From assembly GCA_920105625.2 (NCBI GenBank), contig OV050030.1, forward strand, positions 111,520,814 to 111,584,813: a stretch of DNA of 64,000 bases, given 5' to 3'. The stretch is from Clusia tigrina (Eukaryota; Arthropoda; Insecta; Diptera; Clusiidae). The notes below the pieces were generated by a model. It had not been told where the DNA came from and did not search any database. It saw nothing but the letters and a program-made list of their open reading frames with translations. The translations under genes were made by a program, and so were the position numbers. Positions 46,076-57,285 of the stretch are shown here, one piece after another (the first letter of the stretch is position 1; each line of letters starts with the position of its first letter).

Positions 46076-46689
46076 CGGGACGCGGGATGGTATCAGGGGC
46101 ACGTGAAGTTCATCGCGTGCTCAGATGAGCGCTCGGCTGAGCTTTACAAGATGGCCATTTCAATGGTTGGCGAAATCTTGCCGGGGGCCAAGCTTTTAGC
46201 TGTTCCCAGAGACCAGATCCCGAGCCGCCCGCGTTCTAGGGCCTGGGTTCCGGCAGAACACTCCTCGTCGGAAGAAATTCTGGAGTTGCTTAGGCTCAGC
46301 AACTACGACCTCCCCACGGATGACTGGAAGGTCGCCAAAATAAGCGAGCCCAAAGGCAACTCTCGCAAGATCATCATTATTCTTAATGAGGTCTCTCTAG
46401 CCCCTATTAATGCCAAAAAGGGAGAGATCAACTATGGCTTTAGTTCGATCTCACTCAAGGTCTATAGGAGCGACAACCAGGGAGCATACAAGCCCCCACT
46501 CAGGCCGAACCGGATCTCACCTTCGATGATGGGGTGAGTTACGCTTCGGTCTCAGAATCGGTTGGCAGTTTCTGCGGACGTCCGATAACAAATATCGACG
46601 ACGTTGGTGATTCTCGTCTGTCAGAAGAGGAGGCAACCAGCGTGACGATGATGGCAACCTCCGTGAATGGTGAGGGTATTACAGATTAA
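46074..46689 (+). pseudogene. LOA ORF1, C-terminal part (DUF4780-like)
   Basis: The frame from 46074 reads DAGWYQGHVKFIACSDERSA and LPGAKLLAVPRDQIPSRPRS, then LRLSNYDLPTDDWKVAKI, a pattern seen in ORF1 of LOA-type elements. Near 46498 a one-base shift leaves the frame of 46103-46537; the continuation (EPDLTFDDGVSYASVSES) runs on to a TAA at about 46689, overlapping the start of ORF2. It would bind element RNA. Confidence 0.65.
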
Positions 46690-47503
46690 CCCTCACCATT
46701 CTATGGCTGCCTCGGCAGCCCTGATCCTCCACCTGACTCAAAAAGGAGAGGAACTCATACTGGTCCAAGAACCTTGGGTAGTAAATGATCAGGTTCGCGG
46801 ACTCACTATAAGCGGATACCGCACAGTATTCGTGCAGGATCGAGGTAAACCCAGAGCCTGTATTCTTGTTAAGAACAACATTAACGCTCTTCTTCTTCAC
46901 AGGTTCAGCGACGAGGATAATGTAGCCATGGTTATTTCCACCAACACCATGGCTACATGGATCGTCATCAGTTACATGGCGCACGAACACGGGCTGACGC
47001 CGCCTCCGGATACTTTAATGCTGCTGGTAGCGGAGGCTAATAGAAAACGCATCCCGGTATTCATCCGGGCCGACGCCAATGCCCATCACGAGATGTGGGG
47101 CAGCACGGACACCAACGAGCGGGGTGAGTCACTCTTTGATTTCATTCTTACTAACGACCTAGTCATTGCTAACAGGGGGAGAGAGCTAACCATCATTACC
47201 TCAAATAGAAGGGAGGTTCTCGATCTCATCCTTGGCAATAATCACTCGTCGCAACTTATTTCGAGCTGCCGCGTTTTGCAGGAATGCTCCTTCTCGGACC
47301 ATTGTTATATCTGTTTTAGAATTGTGATCTCTGATACGTTAGATACGGCAGAGCGCAAAATGCACACTAACAAGAAAATAACTGACTGGACAAAATTCCA
47401 GACCATTATGGAGTCGGGCCTGCTCTGCTGCCAAATCAGCCTGCAAATTCCCGAAGCCAAGAGGGAAGCCCAAACCCCCTTGGTGGAATTCGGAAATTGC
47501 TGA
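46667..47503 (+). CDS. LOA ORF2, apurinic-type endonuclease domain
   Basis: The ATG at 46667 begins VRVLQINPHHSMAASAALIL, a typical endonuclease strand with the metal-binding Asn. LVQEPWVV (Glu), then FIRADANAHHEMWGS (Asp and Asn) and LQECSFSDHCYICF (SDH) follow in order. All catalytic positions appear present. The frame closes at 47503 in the linker to RT, where a shift is likely (NC-stop near KIAELRKEC in the next frame). Confidence 0.8.
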   Translation: MVRVLQINPHHSMAASAALILHLTQKGEELILVQEPWVVNDQVRGLTISGYRTVFVQDRGKPRACILVKNNINALLLHRFSDEDNVAMVISTNTMATWIVISYMAHEHGLTPPPDTLMLLVAEANRKRIPVFIRADANAHHEMWGSTDTNERGESLFDFILTNDLVIANRGRELTIITSNRREVLDLILGNNHSSQLISSCRVLQECSFSDHCYICFRIVISDTLDTAERKMHTNKKITDWTKFQTIMESGLLCCQISLQIPEAKREAQTPLVEFGNC

Positions 47504-48870
47504 GCTACGAAAAGAATGTCGCAAGCTCTTCAACAGAGCCAAAGCTACAAATGACTGGCTCCCTTTCAAGGACAAACAAAGCGAACTCAAGTATATGGTT
47601 AGGAGATCCAAACGAGCGTCTTGGCGAAACTTCTGTGGCAACATAGAAAGCTTGTCGAGACAAGTAGACTTCGGAGGATTCTCAATACCACCCCTCGGGC
47701 TCTGGAATGTATTCAGAGATCGGACGGTACCTGGACTGACTGTGAAACCGACACTCTAGATGCCCTAATAGAAACACACTTCCCGGGGAATGAAATCCTT
47801 GTGGATTGCAGGTGTCTTGACACCAACCACTCCTTAAGTCACTCAACACAATTCCAAATGACCAACATGCATATTCAGTGGGCCATCAACAGCTTTAAGC
47901 CTTTTAATCTCCCGGGCCTGATGGCATCATTCCCGCGGACATTCAGCACACTGCAAGTGCGGTTGCGCCTTGGCTACTGCATATTTATAATGCATACCTA
48001 AGATGGTCGTACATTCCCAAAAGCTGGAGAAAAGCTCGAGTATTATTCATCCCTAAAGCGGGAAAGTCGACCCACACCAAGCCTAAGGACTATAGACCAA
48101 TTAGTTTGTCCTCCTTTCTTTTGAAAACACTGGAAAGAGTCCTTGATATACAAATCAGGAGCTCCATTAATTCCACGTGCTTATCCAAATCACAACATGC
48201 CTATACTAAAGTAGTAGAAACAGCGCTTCACGTGCTCATTGAGCAAGTAGAGAAATCTCTTGCCAACAAAGAATAGACTCTTGCAGTATTTCTCGACATA
48301 GTAGGGGCATTCAACAATATTTGTCCCTCCGCCATTACTAAATCCTTAGTAAACCGGAACCTGGACCCCAGCTTGGTTAGCTTCATCGAACAGCTACTGA
48401 AAACACGCGTCATTAGCTCCTCAATAGGAAACGTGCATGCTAAAAGGACTGTTAAGAGAGGTACTCCACAAGGCGGTGTGCTCTCACCCCTCATATGGAA
48501 TCTGACGGTGAACACACTACTTAGGGGATTAGATCAGACCGGCTGCAACACTATAGCTTATGCGGACGACATTGCTATCTCTGTTTCCGGTACGTATTTG
48601 TCAACACTATTAGAAAACCTAAGTTACACTCTTAGCATTTTGTCCCAATGGAGTCTTGAAGTTGGCCTAGATGTCAACCCTTCCAAAACTGAGGTTATGC
48701 TCTTCACCAGGAAGCACAAAATACCAAGTTTTGACTTACCCAAACTTAATGGGAATTCGCTTAGCCTAAGCAATAGCGTCAAGTATCTAGGTCTGATCCT
48801 GGACCCTAAGCTCCATTGGAAAGAAAATTGGCGGAGACGGTACGGAAAGCCGCGTGTGCTCTGTACTGTT
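47504..48870 (+). pseudogene. LOA ORF2, reverse transcriptase, broken
   Basis: RT sequence is spread over three frames: a linker with KLFNRAKATNDW, a region with PKAGKSTHTKPKDYRPISLS near 48050, and 48373-48870 with KRGTPQGGVLSPLIWNLTVN and the catalytic AYADDIAIS (48556). A TAG at about 48273 interrupts the palm start (ANKE then TLAVFLDIVGAFNN). The frame shifts again near 48820 into the RNase H frame. Confidence 0.8.
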
Positions 48871-50177
48871 GCAAGAGATCCATGGGAACCACATGGGGCG
48901 TCCAACCTCGAACCATGTCCTGGCTCTATGCGGCGGTGGTTGAACCGTACTTTCTCTACGGCGCTGTCTTCTGGTGGCCCGCAACTGACAAGGCGGCGAA
49001 CCTAAAACCTCTTGACAAGGTTAGAAGAACAGCAGCGGTTATGATAACAGGGGCTCTGCGTACCACCACTACCAAAGCTCTATTTGCATTCCTACATTGG
49101 TTGCCCACTAGGCTTCTGGTTAGGCAACAAGCAAAATGCTCGGCAACCAGACTCAATTCTATATCGCGCTGGACTAGACTGAACCTGGGCCACGCCAATA
49201 TTCTGATGCAGGACACGCCCGTACAGGCAGACGTTGACTATACGTGCTCTACACCTAATCTTAACCACGGGTTCGACACTTACATTCCTAGTAGAGAAGA
49301 ATGGTCCAACAATTTAGTGGTCACTTCCATTGACATATACACGGATGGCTCCAAACTGGAGAATAAGGTCGGTTGCGGCATCTTCTCCAGAAAATTTTGC
49401 ATGAAGCTCTCCTATCGTCTCCCTGACCATTGCAGCGTCTTTCAGGCGGAAGTAATGGCAATATTCCAAGCGTCCAAGCGGCTTATTCGCAATGAAGTAT
49501 GCGATGTGACGATACACGTATTCACGGACAGTCAGGCGGCAATCAAGTCACTGGCTGGTGTATTCACTACCTCTAAGCTTGTACTCGATTGCCGCTCCTC
49601 AATGAACGTCGTCTCAGGTAACTCACAGGTTCACATATGCTGGGTGCCTGGACATAGCGACATTCTAGGAAACTGCGAGGCCGATCAATTGGCCAAAATA
49701 GGTACGCTGCTCCCTGACATCTCCCCCTATTTTGATGTAGGTGTCCCACTGGCCACGGTCAAATGGGCCATAAAACATGACTACCTTGAGGCAGCTAAAA
49801 AAGCCTGGGTAAATGAACATACCTGTAGCGTTGCCAGACAAACCTGGAGCACTATCGACATTAAGCGTACTAGTCAGCTACTCAATATTAGCAGGAACTC
49901 CCTCAGCACTATAATAAATGTGCTCACGGGACACTGTCTGATCGGGAAACATGCTGAAAGACTAGCACTGCCCTATAACGACTTCTGTCGCAGCTGTGGC
50001 TCTGAGGAGGAGGAAGAAACAGTACTTCATCTCATGTGTCAGCGCCCAGCCCTAGCCAGGCGAGGACTAAAATTCCTAGGCTCACCTTTCTTCACTTCCT
50101 TAACCGAACTATCTTCCATCAACATTAAGGACATAGCCAGGTTCATTTCGGAATCACTGTGGTTCCCAAAATTCTAG
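48816..50177 (+). CDS. LOA ORF2, RT C-terminal region, RNase H and zinc knuckle
   Basis: An open frame of 453 codons holds the RT thumb and connection (VEPYFLYGAVFWWPA, then LDKVRRTAAVMITGAL). The RNase H has IDIYTDGSKLENKVGCGIFS (first Asp), FQAEVMAIFQ (Glu), VFTDSQAAIKSL (Asp) and CWVPGHSDILGNCEADQLA (last Asp). At the end CRSCGSEEEEETVLHLMCQ is the C-terminal CCHC-like motif of the group. The stop is at 50175-50177. Confidence 0.85.
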   Translation: MERKLAETVRKAACALYCCKRSMGTTWGVQPRTMSWLYAAVVEPYFLYGAVFWWPATDKAANLKPLDKVRRTAAVMITGALRTTTTKALFAFLHWLPTRLLVRQQAKCSATRLNSISRWTRLNLGHANILMQDTPVQADVDYTCSTPNLNHGFDTYIPSREEWSNNLVVTSIDIYTDGSKLENKVGCGIFSRKFCMKLSYRLPDHCSVFQAEVMAIFQASKRLIRNEVCDVTIHVFTDSQAAIKSLAGVFTTSKLVLDCRSSMNVVSGNSQVHICWVPGHSDILGNCEADQLAKIGTLLPDISPYFDVGVPLATVKWAIKHDYLEAAKKAWVNEHTCSVARQTWSTIDIKRTSQLLNISRNSLSTIINVLTGHCLIGKHAERLALPYNDFCRSCGSEEEEETVLHLMCQRPALARRGLKFLGSPFFTSLTELSSINIKDIARFISESLWFPKF

Positions 50178-50278
50178 ACGGGGGTGTCGCGTCGTCTTAG
50201 TGTGGTACCACAACGAGCCATTGTATGTGCTTAAGTGTGCTTTTTTGCGACAAAGGCTGCCACTCCTACCTATCTACC

Positions 50279-50287
50279 TATATATAT

Positions 50288-50364
<77 letters not shown>

Positions 50365-50374
50365 CATATATATT

Positions 50375-50441
<67 letters not shown>
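50279..50441. repeat. (TA)n tract, interrupted, between LOA and Helitron-2
   Basis: About 160 bp of TA with three short interruptions (aaatat, aaatacat, ttataaat). It could be original tract, LOA tail, or both. Helitron-2's 5' end must lie at its right edge. Confidence 0.9.
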
Positions 50442-50447
<6 letters not shown>

Positions 50448-51554
50448 GTTGTCAAATCTGTTTGTGACGAGTGTTTGAGAGTTTGGCTGGGTAAATTGGG
50501 TTCGGCCGATACCATTTTGTAGGGTACGTTCTCTAGATGGTTTTAAAATGGTTGAAAATGTTTTGATTTGGTCGAGTTATATGTGTTTGAGTGAAGGGTT
50601 TTGGACCTATTGGAAATTTTTTTTTTTGCAAATTTGATTTTAATTGATATGAAAAGTAAATGTATGAATTTTATGCAGTTCAAATTGTGTACATACGCGC
50701 TATATTTGTTGGAAATAGCAATCAAAATAGCACGCAACCAATAACAAAGGGAAAAAATGGTCATACGACAAATGAACGAAATTTAATTGAATTTTCAAAT
50801 AAAAAAAAATATTTAAATTGGTTTTCAATAAATATTCGTTTGGTTTTGTTTGTTTCATTTTGCTTTGAAGTTGTTGAATTGTGTATCAGTTTTGAGAGTG
50901 TAAACATACATCGATATCAAGTCAGCTGTTTATATTTTGTGAGAGTTACAGTAAATGGAACGTGGAAAGTGATTTGACAATAGTCTGATTGGAACACATT
51001 GGAATTACAGTTCATTTGGTATCAACCTGTTGTTTGTTTACAAAAGTGGATATATTATTCGAGTGGAATCTCAACTGGTGGATGGAGTTTGTTACATTTT
51101 GAGAATTTTATTGGATTTTTGGATGTTTAATCACAACAATTGCTGCTTGATTTTTGCTATTAATAGGTGTGAACATTTTAAGCATTCAAATTGGATTTTT
51201 GGCCGTTTAGGCACAACAATAGTTGCTGCGGTACGTGTGTGTATGTAGGAAATTTATCAACGTTTTGATTTCGAGTGAATTTAAAATTTCAATTGATTTA
51301 AGAGTGTGTTGTATTTTATTTTAGCAATTTATTACATTTTTGGCATTTACCATTCTGAGCATTTTATTGGATTTTTTGTGTGTGAATCACAACGTTTGCT
51401 GTGTTCAGAGCTGTATATATTTTTAAAATTGGTAATTCTTTGATTGAATCATGTCCTATAACAAACGATTAGTTGTGGAAAAAATTAATGAAAAGTTAAT
51501 TTTTTAGTTTGGATTTGTTTAGATATATTACAATTTAATCTGTGAACTATTGAA
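50442..51554 (+). other. Helitron-2 5' leader, no gene
   Basis: 1.1 kb of T-rich sequence before the transposase ATG. Three loose repeats of a block built on ttttattggatttttgg and aatcacaacaattgctg occur at about 51089-51150, 51169-51230 and 51330-51402. No open frame aligns with anything in Helitron-1. A promoter should be in here but no clear TATA box or start site is identified. Confidence 0.55.
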
Positions 51555-54500
51555 ATGACCCGTCGTCGTAGCCAACTTGGGCGTCGTACAGCTACTGCTA
51601 GGTCATCTGTTGCGAGTAGAGCTGCGCAAAGCGATGCACAGCGTGCTAATGTAAATGCAGCTGTAAGAGCTGGAATGAGACGTTTGAGAGCATCGAGAAA
51701 CCCAAGAATTGTTTTGGAACGTGCAGCATTTGCTTATGATGCTTATTTAAATTATGCGTCTCTTGATGTCGTTTCAATTGGAACAATGTCTGTTGTGTGT
51801 GTTTATTGCAAGGCTTTCAAATTTAAACATGAAAATCCTGGATTATGTTGTGCAAGTGGCCAAGTGAAATTACCTCAATTGAATCCACCACCAGAGCCTT
51901 TGCGTTCAATGATTATTGGCACTTCTCCGAGTTCAAAGCATTTTTTAACAAACATACAAACGTACAATTCGTGGTTTCAAATGACGTCGTTTGGTGCCAC
52001 TAAAATTATTAGAGATAATTTCATGCCGACATTTAAGGTAATTACGGTGAATGACATATATCATGTTTGTTTTGATAATAACAATATGTACGGTTGCAAA
52101 AATTTTGGTATTCAACAGATTCAAGGCCAAGTTTACCATCGACTTGGTTCTTTGTTACCACTCCCAGATCAAAGCTATCAATTTTTACAAATATACTTTG
52201 TGGGTAACTCGACTGTTGAAACCAATCGTCGTTGTGACATTTCATCAATTTTGAGGAATGATGTTGTTGAACAGTTGCAGAATATGTTGCATGATGAAAA
52301 TGAGTTAGTTCGATTATTTCAAACAGCATTAGATCAAATGCCATCTGACGAGTATGCAATTGTTATTCGTGCTGATAAAACGCCACCTGGTGAACATGCT
52401 AGAAGGTTTAATGCACCAACGATGGATGAAGTGGCTATTGTAATTATTGGAGATGAATTTAATTCGAGAGATATTGTATTACGTCGTCGCAATATGCAGC
52501 TTCAACGAGTATCAGAAACTCATCGGTGTTATGACGGTTTGCAGTATCCGTTGTTATTTAGCCGCGGAGAAGATGGTTATCATTTCAATATTAAGATGAT
52601 AAATCCCTCTTCCGGTTAGTGTGTTCGATTTTTTTTAAATTATTTGTGAAAACTTCTAACTGAATTTAATTTGATTTTAGGTGTTGAAACGAGAAAAAAA
52701 GTAAGCGCAATGAATTTTTATTCATATCGTTTCATGGTTCGGCAGGGTGAAGTGAATTATTTGTTATATTGCCGTCGACTTCTTCACCAATTTGTCGTTG
52801 ACATGTATGCAAAAATCGAGACTGAGAGATTGAATTTCATTAGATTTAATCAGAGGAAATTGCGCTCAGAGGAGTACATTCACTTGCGGGATGCTATAAA
52901 CAATGATGGAAACGTTGATAATCTTGGCAAAATGATCATATTACCATCGTCATATCAAGGTAGCCCGAGACACATGCACGAATATGCGCAAGACGCAATG
53001 AGTTACGTTCGTCATTATGGTCGTCCCGATCTTTTCATCACGTTTACCTGTAACCCTCAATGGGATGAGTTGAAAGACCTTCTTTTTGATGGGCAAAAAA
53101 CAATGGATCGGCATGATATTACTGCCCGTGTATTCAATCAAAAGTTGAAGACATTGATGAATTTAATTGTGAAAAGTCGGGTGTTTGGTGAGGTGAAATG
53201 TTGGATGTATTCCATTGAATGGCAAAAGCGTGGTTTGCCTCACGCTCATTTTTTGACTTGGCTGGTGAATAAGATCACTCCGGACGAGGTGGATCATGTT
53301 ATTTCAGCCGAAATACCAGATTGTGCGAGTGATCCGGAATTATATGCAGTTGCTACTCAAAACATGATTCATGGACCATGTGGAGAATACAACGTTAATT
53401 CACCATGTATGGCTGAAGGCAAATGTACGAAGCGATATCCAAGAGCTTTGGTATCGGATACAGTAACTGGTGAAGATGGTTATCCTTTGTATCGTCGTAG
53501 ATCCACTGAGGATCATGGTAGATCTTTGATTATCAAAGTACGGAATCAAGACGTTGAAGTTGATAACAGATGGATTGTGCCATATTCACCACTGTTGTCG
53601 AAAGTTTTCAAAGCACATATAAACGTCGAGTATTGCAATTCTGTTAAGTCAATTAAGTACATTTGCAAATATGTCAACAAAGGAAGCGTTATGGCAGTTT
53701 TCGGAGTGTCAGATCCAAACAGAAACGACGAAGTAACTCAGTTTCAAATGGGGCGTTATATTAGCAGCAATGAAGCCATTTGGCGTATATTTGCATTTCA
53801 TATTCATGAGAGGTATCCAACAGTCGTTCACCTTGCGGTACACTTAGAAAATGGCCAACGTGTTTATTTTACAGCTGCAAATGCTGCTGAAAGAGCTGCA
53901 TCACCTACAGATACAACATTAACAGCTTTTTTCAAGTTGTGTGCAGTTGATGATTTTGCCAAAACGTTGTTGTATGCTGAGGTTCCAACATATTTTACTT
54001 GCAATGCAACGAAGAAAGAATTTCAACGACGAAAACAAGGAAATCGTGTGGCAGGTCATATGAATTTGTATTCGAGTGATGCTTTGGGACGAATATACAC
54101 TGTTCATCCGAATAATGCTGAGTGCTTTTATTTGCGTTTGTTGTTAGTTAATGTTCGTGGGCCAACATCGTTTGGTGATTTGAGAACTGTCGATAGTGAA
54201 TTATGTGTGACGTACAGAGAAGCATGTCAGAAATTGAATTTGTTGGAAAATGATGCACATTGGGATCACACTTTAGCTGATGCATCTGTTGTTGCTCATC
54301 CGCATCAAATTCGGAATTTATTTGCAATAATTTTGTCTACGTGTTTTCCATCAAATCCGTTGGAGTTATGGACAAAGTATCAAGATTTTTTGTCGGAAGA
54401 TATTTTGAATCGAATGCGCCGAATTAATCATAATCCAGTGATGGATTTTACTCCAGAAATTTACAATGAAGCATTACTTATGATTGAGGATTTATGTTTG

Positions 54501-56009
54501 GCAATTGGAAATAAGGCTTTAGTTCAATTGGGAATGCCATCACCTAATCGTCCAATGCATGCTTTATTCGAGCAGGAGTTACAACGTGAGTTGCAGTACG
54601 ATTGTGTTTTGTTGAATGCATACGTTGTAGATAATCGTCCGAAATTAAATTTGGAACAAAAAGTGGCGTATGATTCGATTATGCAAGTTGTCAATAGCGG
54701 AGTCGGTGGATTTTATTTTTTGGATGCACCTGGTGGTACCGGAAAAACATTTTTGATTTCTTTGATTTTGGCAACCATACGTTCTGAGAATAAAATTGCA
54801 TTGGCATTGGCTTCTTCTGGCATAGCTGCAACTTTGTTGGACGGTGGACGGACAGCACATTCTGCTTTGAAATTGCCTTTGAATATTCAAGTTATTGAAC
54901 ATCCGACGTGTAATATATCGAAAACATCTGGAACAGCTAAACTTTTGCAGGCATGTGATATTGTTGTGTGGGATGAGTGCACTATGGCGCATAAGAAATC
55001 AGTTGAAGCATTTGACAGAACAATGAGAGATATTCGTGGATGTACTGATTTATTTGGTGGTGCATTGGTGTTGCTGGCTGGTGATTTCAGGCAAACACTA
55101 CCTGTCATTCCCAAATCAACTGCAGCTGACGAAATTAATGCATGTTTAAAATCATCCTGTTTATGGCGTTATATCAAAAGATTGAAATTAACAACTAATG
55201 TCCGTGTGGAATTGCAAAACGATCCATCTGCTGCTAAGTTTTCAGCGCAATTGCTAAAAATTGGTAATGGTTCAATGCCTGTTGATGAATCAGGATTGAT
55301 TACTTTGCCAACTGATTTTTGTCATTTTATGCAATCAGCTGAAGAATTGATTGAAAGTGTTTTTCCGGACATTGCACAACACTATAAGAATCATGCTTGG
55401 TTGAGTGAAAGAGCCATTTTAGCAGCGAAAAATAAGGATGTTCATTCTTTGAATTTTGAGATACAATTTAAAATTCCTGGTGATTTGATTTCATACAAAT
55501 CTGTTGATACCGTTACGAATGATGAAGATGTGGTTAATTATCCAACTGAATTTCTGAATTCATTAGATCTACCAGGATTACCTCCGCATAATCTTCAGTT
55601 AAAAGTTGGTGTCACTGTAATTATGCTTCGAAATATTAATCAACCGAAATTGTGCAACGGAACGAGATTAGCTATCAAAAAATTAATGAACAATTTGGTT
55701 GAAGCTACAATTCTGACTGGAAAATTTAAAGGTGAAGACGTATTAATTCCGCGCATTCCAATGATACCGTCTGATATGCCGTTTGAATTTAAACGACTGC
55801 AATTTCCAATTCGTCTCGCGTTTGCAGTCACCATAAACAAGGCTCAAGGCCAATCGTTAGGAGTTTGCGGTGTGAATTTGGAGTATCCAGTGTTTTCACA
55901 CGGACAATTGTATGTTGCCTGTTCACGTGTCGGCAAACCGTCAGTCTTATATATTTATACGGAAAATAAGAAGACGAAAAATGTTGTATATCAAAGAGTA
56001 TTGCAATAA
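51555..56009 (+). CDS. Helitron-2 Rep/helicase transposase, spliced, about 1460 codons
   Basis: Exon 1 is 51555-52614 from the ATG (MTRRRSQLGRRTATARSS); exon 2 is 52681-56009. Splicing GTTAGT...TTTTAG restores NPSSG-VETRKK in frame. The N-terminal part has a Cys-rich CVYCKAFKFKHENPGLCC. Rep domain: FITFTCNPQW, the HUH box in KRGLPHAHFLTW (about 53236) and the tyrosine region IKYICKYVNKG (about 53650). Helicase: Walker A LDAPGGTGKTF (54721), Walker B VVWDECTMAHK (54965), LLAGDFRQTLPVIP (55074), and VTINKAQGQS with LYVACSRVGKP near the end. No internal stop. It nicks and strand-transfers element ends and unwinds DNA during rolling-circle-like transposition. A second possible intron (52038-52118) is in-frame. 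Confidence 0.9.
52038..52118 (+). other. Candidate in-frame intron in Helitron-2 (81 bp)
   Basis: GTAATT...CAACAG between TFK and IQGQVYHRLG. Helitron-1 has a 66-bp GTAATG...TTCAG segment at the same place (26565-26630) with unrelated sequence. Both lengths are multiples of three and stop-free, so reading through or splicing both keep the frame. Confidence 0.65.
52615..52680 (+). other. Intron in Helitron-2 transposase (66 bp)
   Basis: GTTAGTG...TTTTAG. Splicing is needed because a TAG follows GGT at 52617. The position is shared with the intron at 27130-27190. Confidence 0.85.
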
Positions 56010-56053
56010 AAAAAATTCAATTATATTTAATTTTTCTTATTTTATTTATGTTG

Positions 56054-56086
56054 TTTGCGCTACGAAGTGTGCAGAGGGGTACGCTA

Positions 56087-56088
<2 letters not shown>
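56054..56088 (+). terminator. Helitron-2 3' end hairpin and CTAGT
   Basis: Stem TGCGC-(tacgaagt)-GTGCA, then GAGGGGTACG and the terminal CTAGT at 56084-56088. This is the layout needed for end recognition by Helitron Rep. The TA that follows is the target. Confidence 0.75.

Positions 56089-56122
<34 letters not shown>
56089..56122. repeat. (TA)n tract right of Helitron-2
   Basis: Short remainder of the unit 4 TA tract, followed by gagactatcgatcgtccgtct, the normal right border. Confidence 0.9.
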
Positions 56123-56127
<5 letters not shown>

Positions 56128-56545
56128 GAGACTATCGATCGTCCGTCTATAGCCTAGACCTTAAGACAGAATGTGATATAAAAATAGAATTCATCAATAT
56201 GAAAAACATCTCCACAAAGATATTTATTATTGCGTTATATGGAAAGTATATAGCCATTGTTTAACTCGCAACTACATGTTTCTAGGTCTAGGGTATCTGA
56301 ATGTCAGTCTAATCCGAGTTGAGATCTTTACTGGTTTTTTATTTAAATTGTTTTATTTAATACAATCCAGTGATTCGAACCAAAAACTCACTTTCGTACA
56401 ATACAGACATTTCTCTCCTCGAAAGCCCGGCCATGGTTCACATTGATATACAAATTAAAATCTTTCGTTTCTAGGTTAAAATAATATAGCTACATTCCAT
56501 GAAGAACATTTATAGTTATAAGGAACAGTTTTGTTTATGTTATAC

Positions 56546-57010
56546 CTCTTTTTCATTTTCTTTGAGTTGGGCTTCTTTCTCTTTTACTCGTTGTACAAAC
56601 ATTTGACGAACTTTCCTTGTAACTCGGCCAAGTGATTTGATCCTTTAGTTTCAAAAATCTTCTGAAATTCAATCTAGAAAAAGATTATCATACAGTTACA
56701 AAATAGTCGGATTGAAATTATTTATACTTACTGGTTTGTGTTTTCACTATCAACATCACAAAAGCCTATCTGTTCGAGACGTTTCTGTCGTTAAAGCTCA
56801 TAATGACGAGAATGTGTTTTCTCACGCATATCTTCCATATTAGTACGGATGAACATTTCACGTAGTTTAACAAAATCGCAATGTATCTCGTTTTCTTGGA
56901 CTGTATCCCATGGATACTGCCGAGCTCTAATCAACTTATCGCCTACTTTAATAAACTCGGTACTGCCAACCACAGCGTGTGAATTCATGTTTGTATTGCG
57001 ACTGAAAGGC
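56546..57010 (-). pseudogene. Septin fragment, domain and coiled-coil exons, unit 4
   Basis: The domain exon (56732 to about 57005) reads [20 protein letters not shown] and YPWDTVQ. It has lost three bases within VQVEN but keeps frame ([13 protein letters not shown]) and ends [12 protein letters not shown]. The GTAAGT donor is at 56731-56726 and the coiled-coil exon is 56673-56546. Here the exon donor is changed from GTACAA to GTATAA, and the sequence matching LQAKEE has a deletion (gacgaactttccttgtaactcgg). Confidence 0.75.
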
Positions 57011-57029
57011 CTCTGCAGGGTCAGGAATT

Positions 57030-57285
57030 ACTAGAATATCTTGGATTGAACTAGTCTGATATCCGCCTTCCGCAAAAAATCGTAAATTGCGTTTAGCTTA
57101 CTAATAGGAGCGATACCCTACTCATCCCTTTTTGGACACAATTTCGTTTTGACCAATACCACCAAATATACTAAAGCTGTATTATTTAAACGATAATATC
57201 TCTGCAATCTAAATTGAATATTTTAAAGACAATTACACAATTTTTATACAAGTTCCAACCTACTCCGAAGGATTTGTGGAGCCTT
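57030..57285 (-). pseudogene. HARBI1-like transposase fragment, unit 4
   Basis: Recognisable as in the other units but with more substitutions around the PISKLN stretch (taccctactcatcccttttt), a small insertion-deletion near cgatacc, and loss of the gcgactgcggtaa stretch upstream. Confidence 0.5.

Larger units (their letters stand above)
46074..50278 (+). mobile_element. LOA-like non-LTR retrotransposon, 5'-truncated, in a TA tract
   Basis: It has the end of ORF1 and an ORF2 with endonuclease, RT and RNase H, the domain set of the I/LOA group. Both sides are TA tract, so the element sits in the microsatellite; the 5' end is cut inside ORF1. The 3' end after the RNase H stop is about 100 bp (gacgggggtgtcgcg...ctacctatctaccta) with no poly(A), passing directly into TA repeats. 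Pol is open over the RNase H part and broken in the RT part. Confidence 0.88.
50442..56088 (+). mobile_element. Helitron-2: apparently intact autonomous-type Helitron
   Basis: The 3' end is clear: CTAGT at 56084-56088, preceded by a stem TGCGC...GTGCA (about 56054-56072) and followed by TA repeats, the expected AT target. The 5' end is less clear; the family signature tatataaaaatg is at 50436-50449, but the TC start seen in Helitron-1 and -3 is not visible and may lie within, or have been eroded by, the TA tract. Inside is one transposase gene with open exons. It is the only element in the window with no visible coding lesion. Confidence 0.85.
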
